Assembly (NCBI RefSeq): GCF_002025705.1
Contig: NZ_CP018846.1
Span: forward strand, 2,223,501-2,287,500
Direction: 5' to 3'
DNA length: 64,000 nt
Source: Pseudomonas putida
Lineage (GTDB): Bacteria > Pseudomonadota > Gammaproteobacteria > Pseudomonadales > Pseudomonadaceae
The notes under the pieces are model-generated. The model had not been told where the DNA came from, made no database searches, and worked only from the letters and a program-made list of their open reading frames with translations. Positions 57,727 to 64,000 of the stretch are shown here, in pieces. Position numbers and translations under genes: made by a program. How positions within the stretch are numbered: the stretch's first letter is position 1; every line of letters begins with the position of its first letter.

Positions 57727-59793
57727 TCAGACATGCCCGCTGCTGTTGACGATCCGCAGGCACAGCGCCTCGTAGGGGTCGAGGTTGACAGTCAGGCGGC
57801 CATCCTCGGTCAGGTCGCCTTCGACCGTTTCGTTGATCATGTCTACCACCGTTCCCGGGGTGAAGCCGGTCAATTGCAGCTGTTCGGCAATCACCTCCTG
57901 GCCAAAATTCAAGGCACTGATCTGGATACCACGCCCTGCTGGCAGTTCGTGCACCATCACCAGCAAGCCCGGGCTGCTGACCTCGGGCACCAGCACCTGG
58001 CGGCTACTGGCGATGCCATAGGCCTGGCGCACGGCCAGCAGTTTCTTCACCTGGCTGGCGAACGACTCAGGGTCCTCCAGTTGTTGGTCAAGGCTGCCGT
58101 ACAGCGAGCGCGCCCGCGGCATGCCACGCACCGACGCCTCGGCCTGCGGGTCGAGCCCGGCCAGGTCGTAGCCGCCCCGGTGGATCCAGCGGGTATCGCC
58201 GTCGACCATCCGCTCGGCCACCGCCTCGGCCGGCAGCGGCAGGGCACCGACCATGTCCCAACCGGACAGTGCGACCACGCCAGGTTGCATGGCGTTGTAC
58301 ATCACCAGCAGCAGGTGCACCTTGCGGATCAGCGCGATGTCCGCCGGGCTGATCTGTTCGAGGTCGCGAATGCCCAGCGCTGCGGTGATCAGGCTGGCGG
58401 TGGTGCAGGCGATGCCGTTGGTGACGAAGCGCAGGTTGTAGGGCGCATGCTCACCCGACAGGCGTTCGTAGATTTCTTCGCGGATGTGCTCGCGCAGGAT
58501 GCTGCCGGGCAAGGTCTGGCCCTTGTACAGGTACATGTCGTGGGCGTGCAGGGTCCAGAAGTGCACCAGTTCGACGGTCAGTTCATCGTGGTTCTGCAGG
58601 GCGTGGATCAACGACGCGGGGTCGATGCCGAAGGCGTGCATCTCCTTGAGCATCAGGCGCAGGAATTCAGTGTCGCCGCTCAGCAGGGCATGCTGGTAGG
58701 CCGGGCGGGTGATGAAGTCGTAAGACAGGTCGGCGCCACCCTTGGACATCTGCGCGATGTCATCGAGGGTCAGGTTCAGCTCCTGGAAGCTGAAGCCGCC
58801 GGCCTTGCGGATCATGCCGCCGATCAGCTGATTGCCGACGATCGACAGCGGGTGGCTCTCGGACCAGGCGCTGCCGCTGGCGCGGGTTTCCACGCCGAGA
58901 AAACCGTTGGCATCCAGGCGCAGGCCGCGGGCGCCCAGGCAGTCCAGCGCGTGCAGGGCATCGCCGATGATCATCTGCTGGGCAGCGAAACTGGGGTCGA
59001 GCCAGTTCAGCGACGGCTGGCCTTCCTTGAAATAGTGCAGGTACACCCAGCGCCGGGTCTTGCCGTCCACCCCGGTGACCGGCGCGGTGGCGCTCCAGTC
59101 GGTTTCCTTGACCCCGGGCTCGAAGAAGATCACCCGCTGCAGCTGGCCGACGATGTAGTGGCGCAGCTTGAGTTCGTCGCACTGTGCCGGCAACAGGTTG
59201 ACCGCATCACGGCCCGCAGGCACTTCGGGCAGCAGCGGCCAGTCTTCCTCGCGGATCTCGACCATGTGGTAGAGCCCGGGATAGGCGCCGTGGGCCAGCT
59301 CGGCCAGGCGGAAGTCGGCGCCCTTGCCGGTGTGCGAAGGGATCAGGTCGTCGATGGTCACGGCATTGTGCGCGGCGGCCATGCGGCTCATCTGCACCAG
59401 CTCCTGCTCGTTGCCGTAGAGCGGGTCGATGTCGAAGCTGATGCGGTCGAAGTTGCCGTCGATGCTGGGCGTGAATTCACGCCCGCGCACACCGCCGGAG
59501 TGCTTGATCGGGCCGGTGTGGATGCCTTGCACGCCGACTTCCGACAGGCGCTTCCACAGCGTTTCGTGACCGAGGGCCGACAGTACCGAGCAGCCTTCGG
59601 GGGCGATGATGGCGTCGGGGTAGACGGTCAGCCACACCGAGGCGATCTCGGTGGCGCGGCGCGGCTGGGCTTCGGCGTAAGGGTTCTGCCACAGGCGGGA
59701 CTGGCCGGAGTACAGTCTGGCACGCTCCTGCGAGGCCTTGAGCATCGAGCGGTCTTCGAGCCATTTTAGGTAAGACGGGTCGGGCTGGGTCAT
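57727..59793 (-). CDS. GH13 alpha-glucosyl enzyme, TreS-like
   Basis: A 688-residue GH13 enzyme. Conserved regions: [12 protein letters not shown] (family Asn replaced by Ser); [13 protein letters not shown] with nucleophile D294; III, FQELN with acid/base E338; [14 protein letters not shown] with D403. Region IV is characteristic of trehalose synthases (maltose-trehalose isomerases). No fused maltokinase domain, GlgE or GlgB is next to it, so it may work alone in trehalose or maltose interconversion. The ATG has AGAGG upstream. The exact activity is uncertain; amylosucrase-like or sucrose-phosphorylase-like activity is less likely. Confidence 0.8.
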   Translation of the reverse strand: MTQPDPSYLKWLEDRSMLKASQERARLYSGQSRLWQNPYAEAQPRRATEIASVWLTVYPDAIIAPEGCSVLSALGHETLWKRLSEVGVQGIHTGPIKHSGGVRGREFTPSIDGNFDRISFDIDPLYGNEQELVQMSRMAAAHNAVTIDDLIPSHTGKGADFRLAELAHGAYPGLYHMVEIREEDWPLLPEVPAGRDAVNLLPAQCDELKLRHYIVGQLQRVIFFEPGVKETDWSATAPVTGVDGKTRRWVYLHYFKEGQPSLNWLDPSFAAQQMIIGDALHALDCLGARGLRLDANGFLGVETRASGSAWSESHPLSIVGNQLIGGMIRKAGGFSFQELNLTLDDIAQMSKGGADLSYDFITRPAYQHALLSGDTEFLRLMLKEMHAFGIDPASLIHALQNHDELTVELVHFWTLHAHDMYLYKGQTLPGSILREHIREEIYERLSGEHAPYNLRFVTNGIACTTASLITAALGIRDLEQISPADIALIRKVHLLLVMYNAMQPGVVALSGWDMVGALPLPAEAVAERMVDGDTRWIHRGGYDLAGLDPQAEASVRGMPRARSLYGSLDQQLEDPESFASQVKKLLAVRQAYGIASSRQVLVPEVSSPGLLVMVHELPAGRGIQISALNFGQEVIAEQLQLTGFTPGTVVDMINETVEGDLTEDGRLTVNLDPYEALCLRIVNSSGHV

Positions 59794-59873
59794 TTCGCGT
59801 CCTCTTTGCGTGGCGGCACCGGCCCAAGTTATGACGGCTTTGCGGGCGGATCGTTCGGCTTGAGAATAGCGCT

Positions 59874-59926
59874 GGCCTCTTCGCGGGCAAGCCGGTGCGC
59901 CGAACCGCCGCGATCACAACGAACTG
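59874..59926. repeat. Single REP unit with embedded GGTGCGCCGAACCGCCGCG
   Basis: CCTCTTCGCGGGCAAG is followed by GCCGGTGCGCCGAACCGCCG and CGATCACA (to ~59920). Unlike the others it has no inverted partner nearby. It lies in the 170-nt gap between the TreS-like gene and the exporter gene. Confidence 0.6.
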
Positions 59927-59963
59927 CGGGTGAACCTGGACTACACCGTCAGGCTCTGGTGAT

Positions 59964-60860
59964 TCAGCTGGCTGCGCGCTGGCGGGTAACCTGCCAGCAC
60001 AGCAGCGAGCCGGCCGTCACCAGCAACGCACCCTGCCAGAACTGCAGCCCCAGGTGAGCACCCAGCCAGGCGGCGGCGAAGGCTGACGACAACACGGGCG
60101 CCGAATAGGAAGCGGTCGCCAGCAGGGTCAGGTTGCCGCGCAGGATGCCGATGTTCCACAAGGCGTAGCCGCCAGCCATGCCCACCGCTGCCGCCAGCAG
60201 CTCCAGGCTGTGACGCAGCGAGAAGGGCGGCAGCGTTTCGCTGCTGACCCAGTACTTCATCCACAGCACCGCCGCCGTCAGCAGGAAGAACAGCACCACA
60301 TGGCTCTGCCCGTTGGCATAGCGCCGGGTAATGTTGCAGTACAACGCGAAGGTGATTGCACAGGCCGCTGCCAGGCTGTAGCTCAACGGGTTGGACGCGA
60401 CGTTGCTGGCAATGCTCGCCAGTGACAGGCCATCGGTGATCACCACCCAGAGAATCCCCAGCAAGGCGACCAGGGTGCCGGGCACGATGATCCAGCGTGC
60501 CGGCTGGCGGTTCATGAAGATCGCCAGCAGCACGGTCAGGCTCGGCCACAGATAGTTGACCACGACCAGCTGGATGGCCTGGGTGCGGCTGACGGCGAAA
60601 CCCAGGGCCAGGCTCAGGCAGACTTCGTAGGCGACGAACAGCGCGGAGCCAGAGATCAGGTAGAAACGCGAGGCATGGCGCAGGCGTGGGCGACCGAGCA
60701 GCAGCACCAGCAGGGCGGCGCCAAAGGTGTAGATCAGCGCAGCGCCACCGATCGGGCCGAAGTATTCGCTGACACTGCGGATCAGGCCGCTGGCCGTGCT
60801 CCATAGCAGGATCGCCGCCAGACCGCAGGCGGTGGCGGCAGGGCCGCTGGTGATGCGCAT
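59964..60860 (-). CDS. yddG: DMT/EamA exporter, YddG-type aromatic amino acid efflux
   Basis: A 298-residue, ten-helix drug/metabolite transporter. It aligns by eye with E. coli YddG: AAILLWSTASGLIRSVSEYF, GPIGGAALIYTF, LWPSLTVLLAIFMNRQPARW and WNIGILRGNLTLLATASYSA. Two EamA domains (about 8-140 and 155-290) are visible. YddG exports aromatic amino acids and some other metabolites. It stands alone on the minus strand and the ATG has GAGAG upstream. Confidence 0.88.
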   Translation of the reverse strand: MRITSGPAATACGLAAILLWSTASGLIRSVSEYFGPIGGAALIYTFGAALLVLLLGRPRLRHASRFYLISGSALFVAYEVCLSLALGFAVSRTQAIQLVVVNYLWPSLTVLLAIFMNRQPARWIIVPGTLVALLGILWVVITDGLSLASIASNVASNPLSYSLAAACAITFALYCNITRRYANGQSHVVLFFLLTAAVLWMKYWVSSETLPPFSLRHSLELLAAAVGMAGGYALWNIGILRGNLTLLATASYSAPVLSSAFAAAWLGAHLGLQFWQGALLVTAGSLLCWQVTRQRAAS

Positions 60861-60900
60861 TGCTTGCTCTCAGTTTGAAAAAAGGCCGGCGAGTCTAACA

Positions 60901-61036
60901 CCTGTGGGAGCGGCCTTGCCGGGGCGCCGGACCGGTCGGCAAGGGCCGCAGCGCGGCCCCGGCAAATCATGCGGCGAGGCTGAGATTTTGGGGGCGCTGC
61001 GCACCCCTTTCGCGACACAAGGCCGCTCCTACAGGA
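60901..61036. repeat. REP cluster between yddG and LysR genes
   Basis: CTGTGGGAGCGGCCTTGCC (60901) carries GGGGCGCCGGACCGGTCGG (about 60921-60939) and then GCAAGGGCCGCAG. The end is TTTCGCGACACAAGGCCGCT, followed by CCTACAGG (61010-61036), as an inverted partner of a different REP subtype. Confidence 0.7.
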
Positions 61037-61055
61037 TTTGTGAACGGTCTTGGGC

Positions 61056-61973
61056 TCAGCGCCGGGCCGAGAGTTGCTGCGGCGCCAGGAAGGCATCATG
61101 GAAGTAGTTGCGCAGCGCCTGCATCGCCGGGCTGAACGCGCGCTCGCGGTGCCAGGCCAGGCCGACGCTCATCGGCGTCACTGGGTCCGTGATGGTCACC
61201 GTCTCGATGCGCTTGCCTTCCAGCGACCACGGGCGGTGCACCAGGTCAGAGAGGATCGCCACGCCGCTGCCATTGGCGACCATGCTGCGCACCGCCTCCA
61301 CCGAGCTGGTGCGCACCCGCACATTCGGCCGTTGCCCGGCCTGTTGCCAATAGCGCATGGCGCTCTGCTCGGCCTCGTCGACGGTGAGCAGGATGTACGG
61401 CTCCCGGGCCACGTCGGCCAGGCTCACCGCCGAGCGCTCGCACAGCGGATGATGGCCGGGCAGCCACAACCGGCGCTCGGAGTTGAACAAGGTTTCCGAG
61501 ACGATATCCGGGTGAGTGAGGTTGGCGGTGAGCACCACCGCCATGTCGAAACGCCCCTCCAGCAGGCCTTGCTCGATGGCGCTGCGCTCCTGCTCATGGA
61601 CTTCCAGGGTCACGTCCGGGTGCCAGTGTTCCAGGCGCTGCAAGTGGTGCGGCAGGAAGTAGCCGATCACCGTGTAGCTCGCCGCCAGGCGCAACAGGCC
61701 GCTGGCGCGCACATCGGGCAGCGGGCTGTTCAGGGCATCGTCGACACTGCGCAGGATCACGTAGGCGCGGTTGAGGAAGTGCCGGCCAGCGTCGGTCAGG
61801 CTCATGCCTTGGGCCGAGCGCTGAAACAGCAACACCCCCAGCATCGCTTCCAGTTCCTTGATCGCGGTGGTGACTGCCGACTGGGAAATATTGAGGTGGA
61901 TCGCCGCCTGGGAGATCTGGCCGATCTCGGCGGTGGCGACGAAATAGCGAACCTGGCGCAGGGTCAGTGACAC
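61056..61973 (-). CDS. LysR-family regulator divergent from pxpABC
   Basis: A 305-residue LTTR: HTH at 1-60 (LRQVRYFVATAEIGQISQAA, HLNISQSAVTTAIKELEAML) and an effector domain. The 116-nt gap to pxpA contains two similar motifs with a TATCTG core (61988-62025) that fit LysR T-N11-A sites. It is the probable activator of the 5-oxoprolinase operon. The inducer is unknown; 5-oxoproline is a natural guess. Confidence 0.88.
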   Translation of the reverse strand: MSLTLRQVRYFVATAEIGQISQAAIHLNISQSAVTTAIKELEAMLGVLLFQRSAQGMSLTDAGRHFLNRAYVILRSVDDALNSPLPDVRASGLLRLAASYTVIGYFLPHHLQRLEHWHPDVTLEVHEQERSAIEQGLLEGRFDMAVVLTANLTHPDIVSETLFNSERRLWLPGHHPLCERSAVSLADVAREPYILLTVDEAEQSAMRYWQQAGQRPNVRVRTSSVEAVRSMVANGSGVAILSDLVHRPWSLEGKRIETVTITDPVTPMSVGLAWHRERAFSPAMQALRNYFHDAFLAPQQLSARR

Positions 61974-61987
61974 GGTGGGCTCCTGGG

Positions 61988-62025
61988 TATCTGATTTTCA
62001 GAAGACACCCTATCTGTTTATAGAT
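61988..62025. promoter_or_regulatory. Tandem LysR-type boxes upstream of pxpA
   Basis: TATCTGATTTTCAGA (61988-62002) and TATCTGTTTATAGAT (62011-62025) are two dyad-like 15-mers with the same TATCTG start, 23 nt apart, about two helical turns. They match the recognition-plus-activation site layout of LysR regulators. They are 65-100 nt before the pxpA ATG. Confidence 0.5.
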
Positions 62026-62089
62026 CTTCCCAAGGGGGTCGGGAGAATTTACCGTGGCTTGCATGCCGTCACAAGCCAGGAGAACAGCG

Positions 62090-62848
62090 ATGCGGGCAGT
62101 GGATTTCAACTCTGACATGGGCGAAGGCTTCGGTCCCTGGACCATCGGCGATGGCGTCGACAACGAACTGATGGCCTTCATCAGCTCGGCCAACATCGCC
62201 ACCGGCTTCCATGCCGGCGACCCCGGGACCATGCGCCGCACCGTCGAGCGGGCCAAGGCGCTGGGCGTGGGCGTGGGCGCGCACCCAGGCTTCCGTGACC
62301 TGGTCGGCTTCGGCCGCAGGCACATCAATGCACCGGCCCAGGAACTGGTCGACGATATCCTCTACCAGCTCGGTGCACTGCGCGAGATTGCCCGGGCGCA
62401 GGGCGTCAGGCTGCAGCACATCAAGCCGCATGGCGCGCTGTACATGCACCTGGCCCGTGACGAAGAGGCCGCGCGCCTGCTGGTGGAAAACCTGCAGGTG
62501 ATCGAGCCCGAGCTGTTGCTGTACTGCATGCCCGGCTCGGTGATCTGCCGCATTGCCCAGGACCTCGGGCAGCCGGTGGTGCGCGAGTTCTACGCCGACC
62601 GCGAGTACGATTTGAGTGGTTCCATCGTGTTCACCCGCAATGTGCGTGGCTACGAGCCGCAGCGGGTCGCCGAGCGGGTGCTGCGGGCCTGCCAGGAAGG
62701 CCTGGTACGCACCGTGGAAGGCCAGGACCTGGCGATCGAATTCGATTCGATCTGCCTGCACAGCGACACCCCCGGTGCGCTCGACTTGGTCGAAGCCACG
62801 CGTACGGCACTGGACGCCGCCGGCATCGAGGTGCGTGCACCGCGTTGA
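62090..62848 (+). CDS. pxpA: 5-oxoprolinase subunit A (LamB/YcsF family)
   Basis: A 252-residue subunit of the ATP-dependent 5-oxoproline hydrolase PxpABC, which returns pyroglutamate to glutamate. Family text: [48 protein letters not shown] and [11 protein letters not shown]. The frame opens earlier, but the ATG at 62090 has AGGAG 8 nt upstream and gives the usual length. It is followed by pxpB after 92 nt. Confidence 0.93.
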   Translation: MRAVDFNSDMGEGFGPWTIGDGVDNELMAFISSANIATGFHAGDPGTMRRTVERAKALGVGVGAHPGFRDLVGFGRRHINAPAQELVDDILYQLGALREIARAQGVRLQHIKPHGALYMHLARDEEAARLLVENLQVIEPELLLYCMPGSVICRIAQDLGQPVVREFYADREYDLSGSIVFTRNVRGYEPQRVAERVLRACQEGLVRTVEGQDLAIEFDSICLHSDTPGALDLVEATRTALDAAGIEVRAPR

Positions 62849-62940
62849 GTTTCAGTGGCTGCTGGCGCGAAGACGCCACGGCCTGCAGCACAGGATTGTT
62901 TTGCCTGCCGTTCGATAAAGATTCCAAAAAAGGAGCAGAC

Positions 62941-63816
62941 ATGGCCAGTACCCCGATCCGCTACAGCTTCGGTGCCGACGAGCACCTGTTTGCCGAAGTC
63001 AGCGACAGCATGTCGCTGGAGGCCTTCTTCAAGGGCATGGCGGTGACCCGTGCGGTGGAGCGCCTGGCACTGGAGGGCGTGCTCGACATCTGCCTGGCCA
63101 ACGCCTCGTTCCAGATCCGCTTCGACCCCGACCGCATCGCCCCCGAGGCACTGCTCGAAGCGGTGCGTGGCGCCGAGGCCGAAGCGGTGACCGAGCGTTC
63201 GCTGAGCACACGGATCATCGAGATCCCGGTGCTGTACAACGACCCTTGGACCCACGAAACTCTCATGCGCTTTCGTGACCGCCACCAGGACCCGAACAGC
63301 ACCGACCTGGAATATGCGGCGCGTATCAACGGGCTGGCCGACGTCGAGGCGTTCATTGCCGCGCACAGTGGCGCGCCATGGTTCGTGTCGATGGTTGGCT
63401 TCGTCGCCGGCTTGCCGTTCATGTTCCAGATGGTCGAGCGCGAGCGCCAGCTGCAGGTGCCCAAGTACCTGCGCCCGCGCACCGACACGCCCAAGCTGAC
63501 CCTTGGCCATGGTGGCTGTTTCGGCTGCATCTATTCGGTACGCGGGGCTGGGGGCTACCAGATGTTCGGCGTGACCCCGGCACCGATCTACGACCCGCAG
63601 CAGTCGCTGGCCTACCTGAAAGAGCACATGGTGTTCTTCCGCCCGGGCGATATCGTGCAGTTCAAGCCCATCGACCGCCAGGCGTATGACCAGGCCGTGG
63701 CGGATGTGGAGGATGGGCGCTTCGACCTGCGTATCCGCCCGGTGGAGTTCTCGCTGGATGCATTCCTTGCCGACCCGGTCGGCTACCCCAGATCGCTGCA
63801 GGAGGTGCTGGCATGA
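62941..63816 (+). CDS. pxpB: 5-oxoprolinase subunit B (KipI/allophanate hydrolase 1 fold)
   Basis: A 291-residue subunit B. The landmarks are SDSMSLEAFF near the start, a nearly continuous beta-rich core with NDPWTHETLMRFRDRHQDPN, and FVAGLPFMFQMVERERQLQV in the middle, with a GHGGCFGCIYSVRGAGGYQM segment later. Its stop overlaps the pxpC start as ATGA. The ATG at 62941 has AAGGAG upstream. With pxpA and pxpC it forms the functional enzyme. Confidence 0.9.
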   Translation: MASTPIRYSFGADEHLFAEVSDSMSLEAFFKGMAVTRAVERLALEGVLDICLANASFQIRFDPDRIAPEALLEAVRGAEAEAVTERSLSTRIIEIPVLYNDPWTHETLMRFRDRHQDPNSTDLEYAARINGLADVEAFIAAHSGAPWFVSMVGFVAGLPFMFQMVERERQLQVPKYLRPRTDTPKLTLGHGGCFGCIYSVRGAGGYQMFGVTPAPIYDPQQSLAYLKEHMVFFRPGDIVQFKPIDRQAYDQAVADVEDGRFDLRIRPVEFSLDAFLADPVGYPRSLQEVLA

Positions 63817-64000
63817 TCAAGGTCATCAAACCCGGTTTGGCCACCTCGGTGCAGGACATGGGCCGCGAAGGTTATTACCACCTGGGCATCCCGCCCTCCG
63901 GTGCGCTGGACCAGTATGCGCTGCAGGCTGCCAACCACCTGGTCGGCAACCCGGCCTCTGCGGCCGGCCTGGAGTGCACCCTGGTAGGGCCGGAACTGGA
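63813..64000 (+). CDS. pxpC: 5-oxoprolinase subunit C, start only (cut by window end)
   Basis: The first ~62 residues are present: IKVIKPGLATSVQDMGREGY, then an IPPSGALDQYALQAAN segment. This is the KipA/allophanate hydrolase 2 N-terminus. It overlaps pxpB by 4 nt and completes the operon. The rest lies beyond the window. Confidence 0.9.
   Translation, partial: MIKVIKPGLATSVQDMGREGYYHLGIPPSGALDQYALQAANHLVGNPASAAGLECTLVGPEL

Noticed and set aside
54660-57750. Plus-strand open frame of about 1050 codons opposite the autotransporter
   Set aside because: It is a shadow of the GC-rich autotransporter gene; the minus-strand product has a signal peptide, repeats and a barrel.
60861-61107. Open frames across the gap between the yddG and LysR genes
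   Set aside because: They run through REP hairpins and have REP-derived sequence with no family similarity.

Overview
The window looks like chromosome from the Pseudomonas putida group. It is GC-rich, its intergenic gaps are full of Pseudomonas REP hairpins, it has a pcaIJ pair almost identical to the P. putida proteins I remember, and it is dense in LysR-regulated catabolic and transport modules. The species call is inference from gene content. No rRNA, tRNA, CRISPR array, insertion sequence or prophage was seen.

Layout. 1-5.8 kb: the end of a NodT-type outer-membrane factor, an RND adaptor and an RND pump, then a convergent LysR gene. 5.9-9.6 kb: D-serine catabolism (dsdX-dsdA-dsdC). 10.3-11.9 kb: pcaIJ with PcaR-like boxes. 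11.9-17.2 kb: a LysR gene divergent from a quaternary-amine/histidine-type ABC importer (hutXWV-like) that ends in a histidine-ammonia-lyase homologue lacking the Ala-Ser-Gly cofactor triad. 17.5-24.6 kb: GNAT, cupin, GFA-family protein, LysR, PACE efflux protein, TorF-type porin, amidohydrolase, LysR. 24.6-31.3 kb: GntR-controlled oxidative sugar-acid (pentonate-type) pathway to 2-oxoglutarate. 31.5 kb: RIO kinase. 32.7-42.9 kb: type I secretion exporter (HlyB/HlyD types), small membrane proteins and a 1785-residue RTX/subtilase cargo; a low-GC patch runs from late hlyD into the cargo gene. 42.9-50.1 kb: TetR gene divergent from a DgcA-like flavoprotein, a DddP-like M24 protein and a polar-amino-acid-type ABC importer. 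50.4-60.9 kb: Zn-type HemB, ProP, DUF1275, a riboflavin synthase paralogue, an autotransporter, a TreS-like GH13 enzyme and a YddG-type exporter. 61.0-64.0 kb: LysR divergent from pxpABC (5-oxoprolinase); pxpC is cut by the window end.

How the parts work together. Most modules follow one plan: a local regulator, an importer and a short catabolic route feeding central metabolism (D-serine to pyruvate, beta-ketoadipate to succinyl-CoA, pentonate to 2-oxoglutarate, 5-oxoproline to glutamate). The two best candidates for unusual biology are the cofactor-less ammonia-lyase cassette, which I suggest may eliminate trimethylamine from a betaine such as ergothioneine, and the type I secretion locus, whose cargo has Glu in place of the catalytic Asp and whose variable-looking N-terminus sits in the same low-GC patch as three related membrane proteins. 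The DgcA-like/DddP-like cluster is a third candidate. Starts were chosen by ribosome-binding-site strength and family length, so some differ from the longest open frame.
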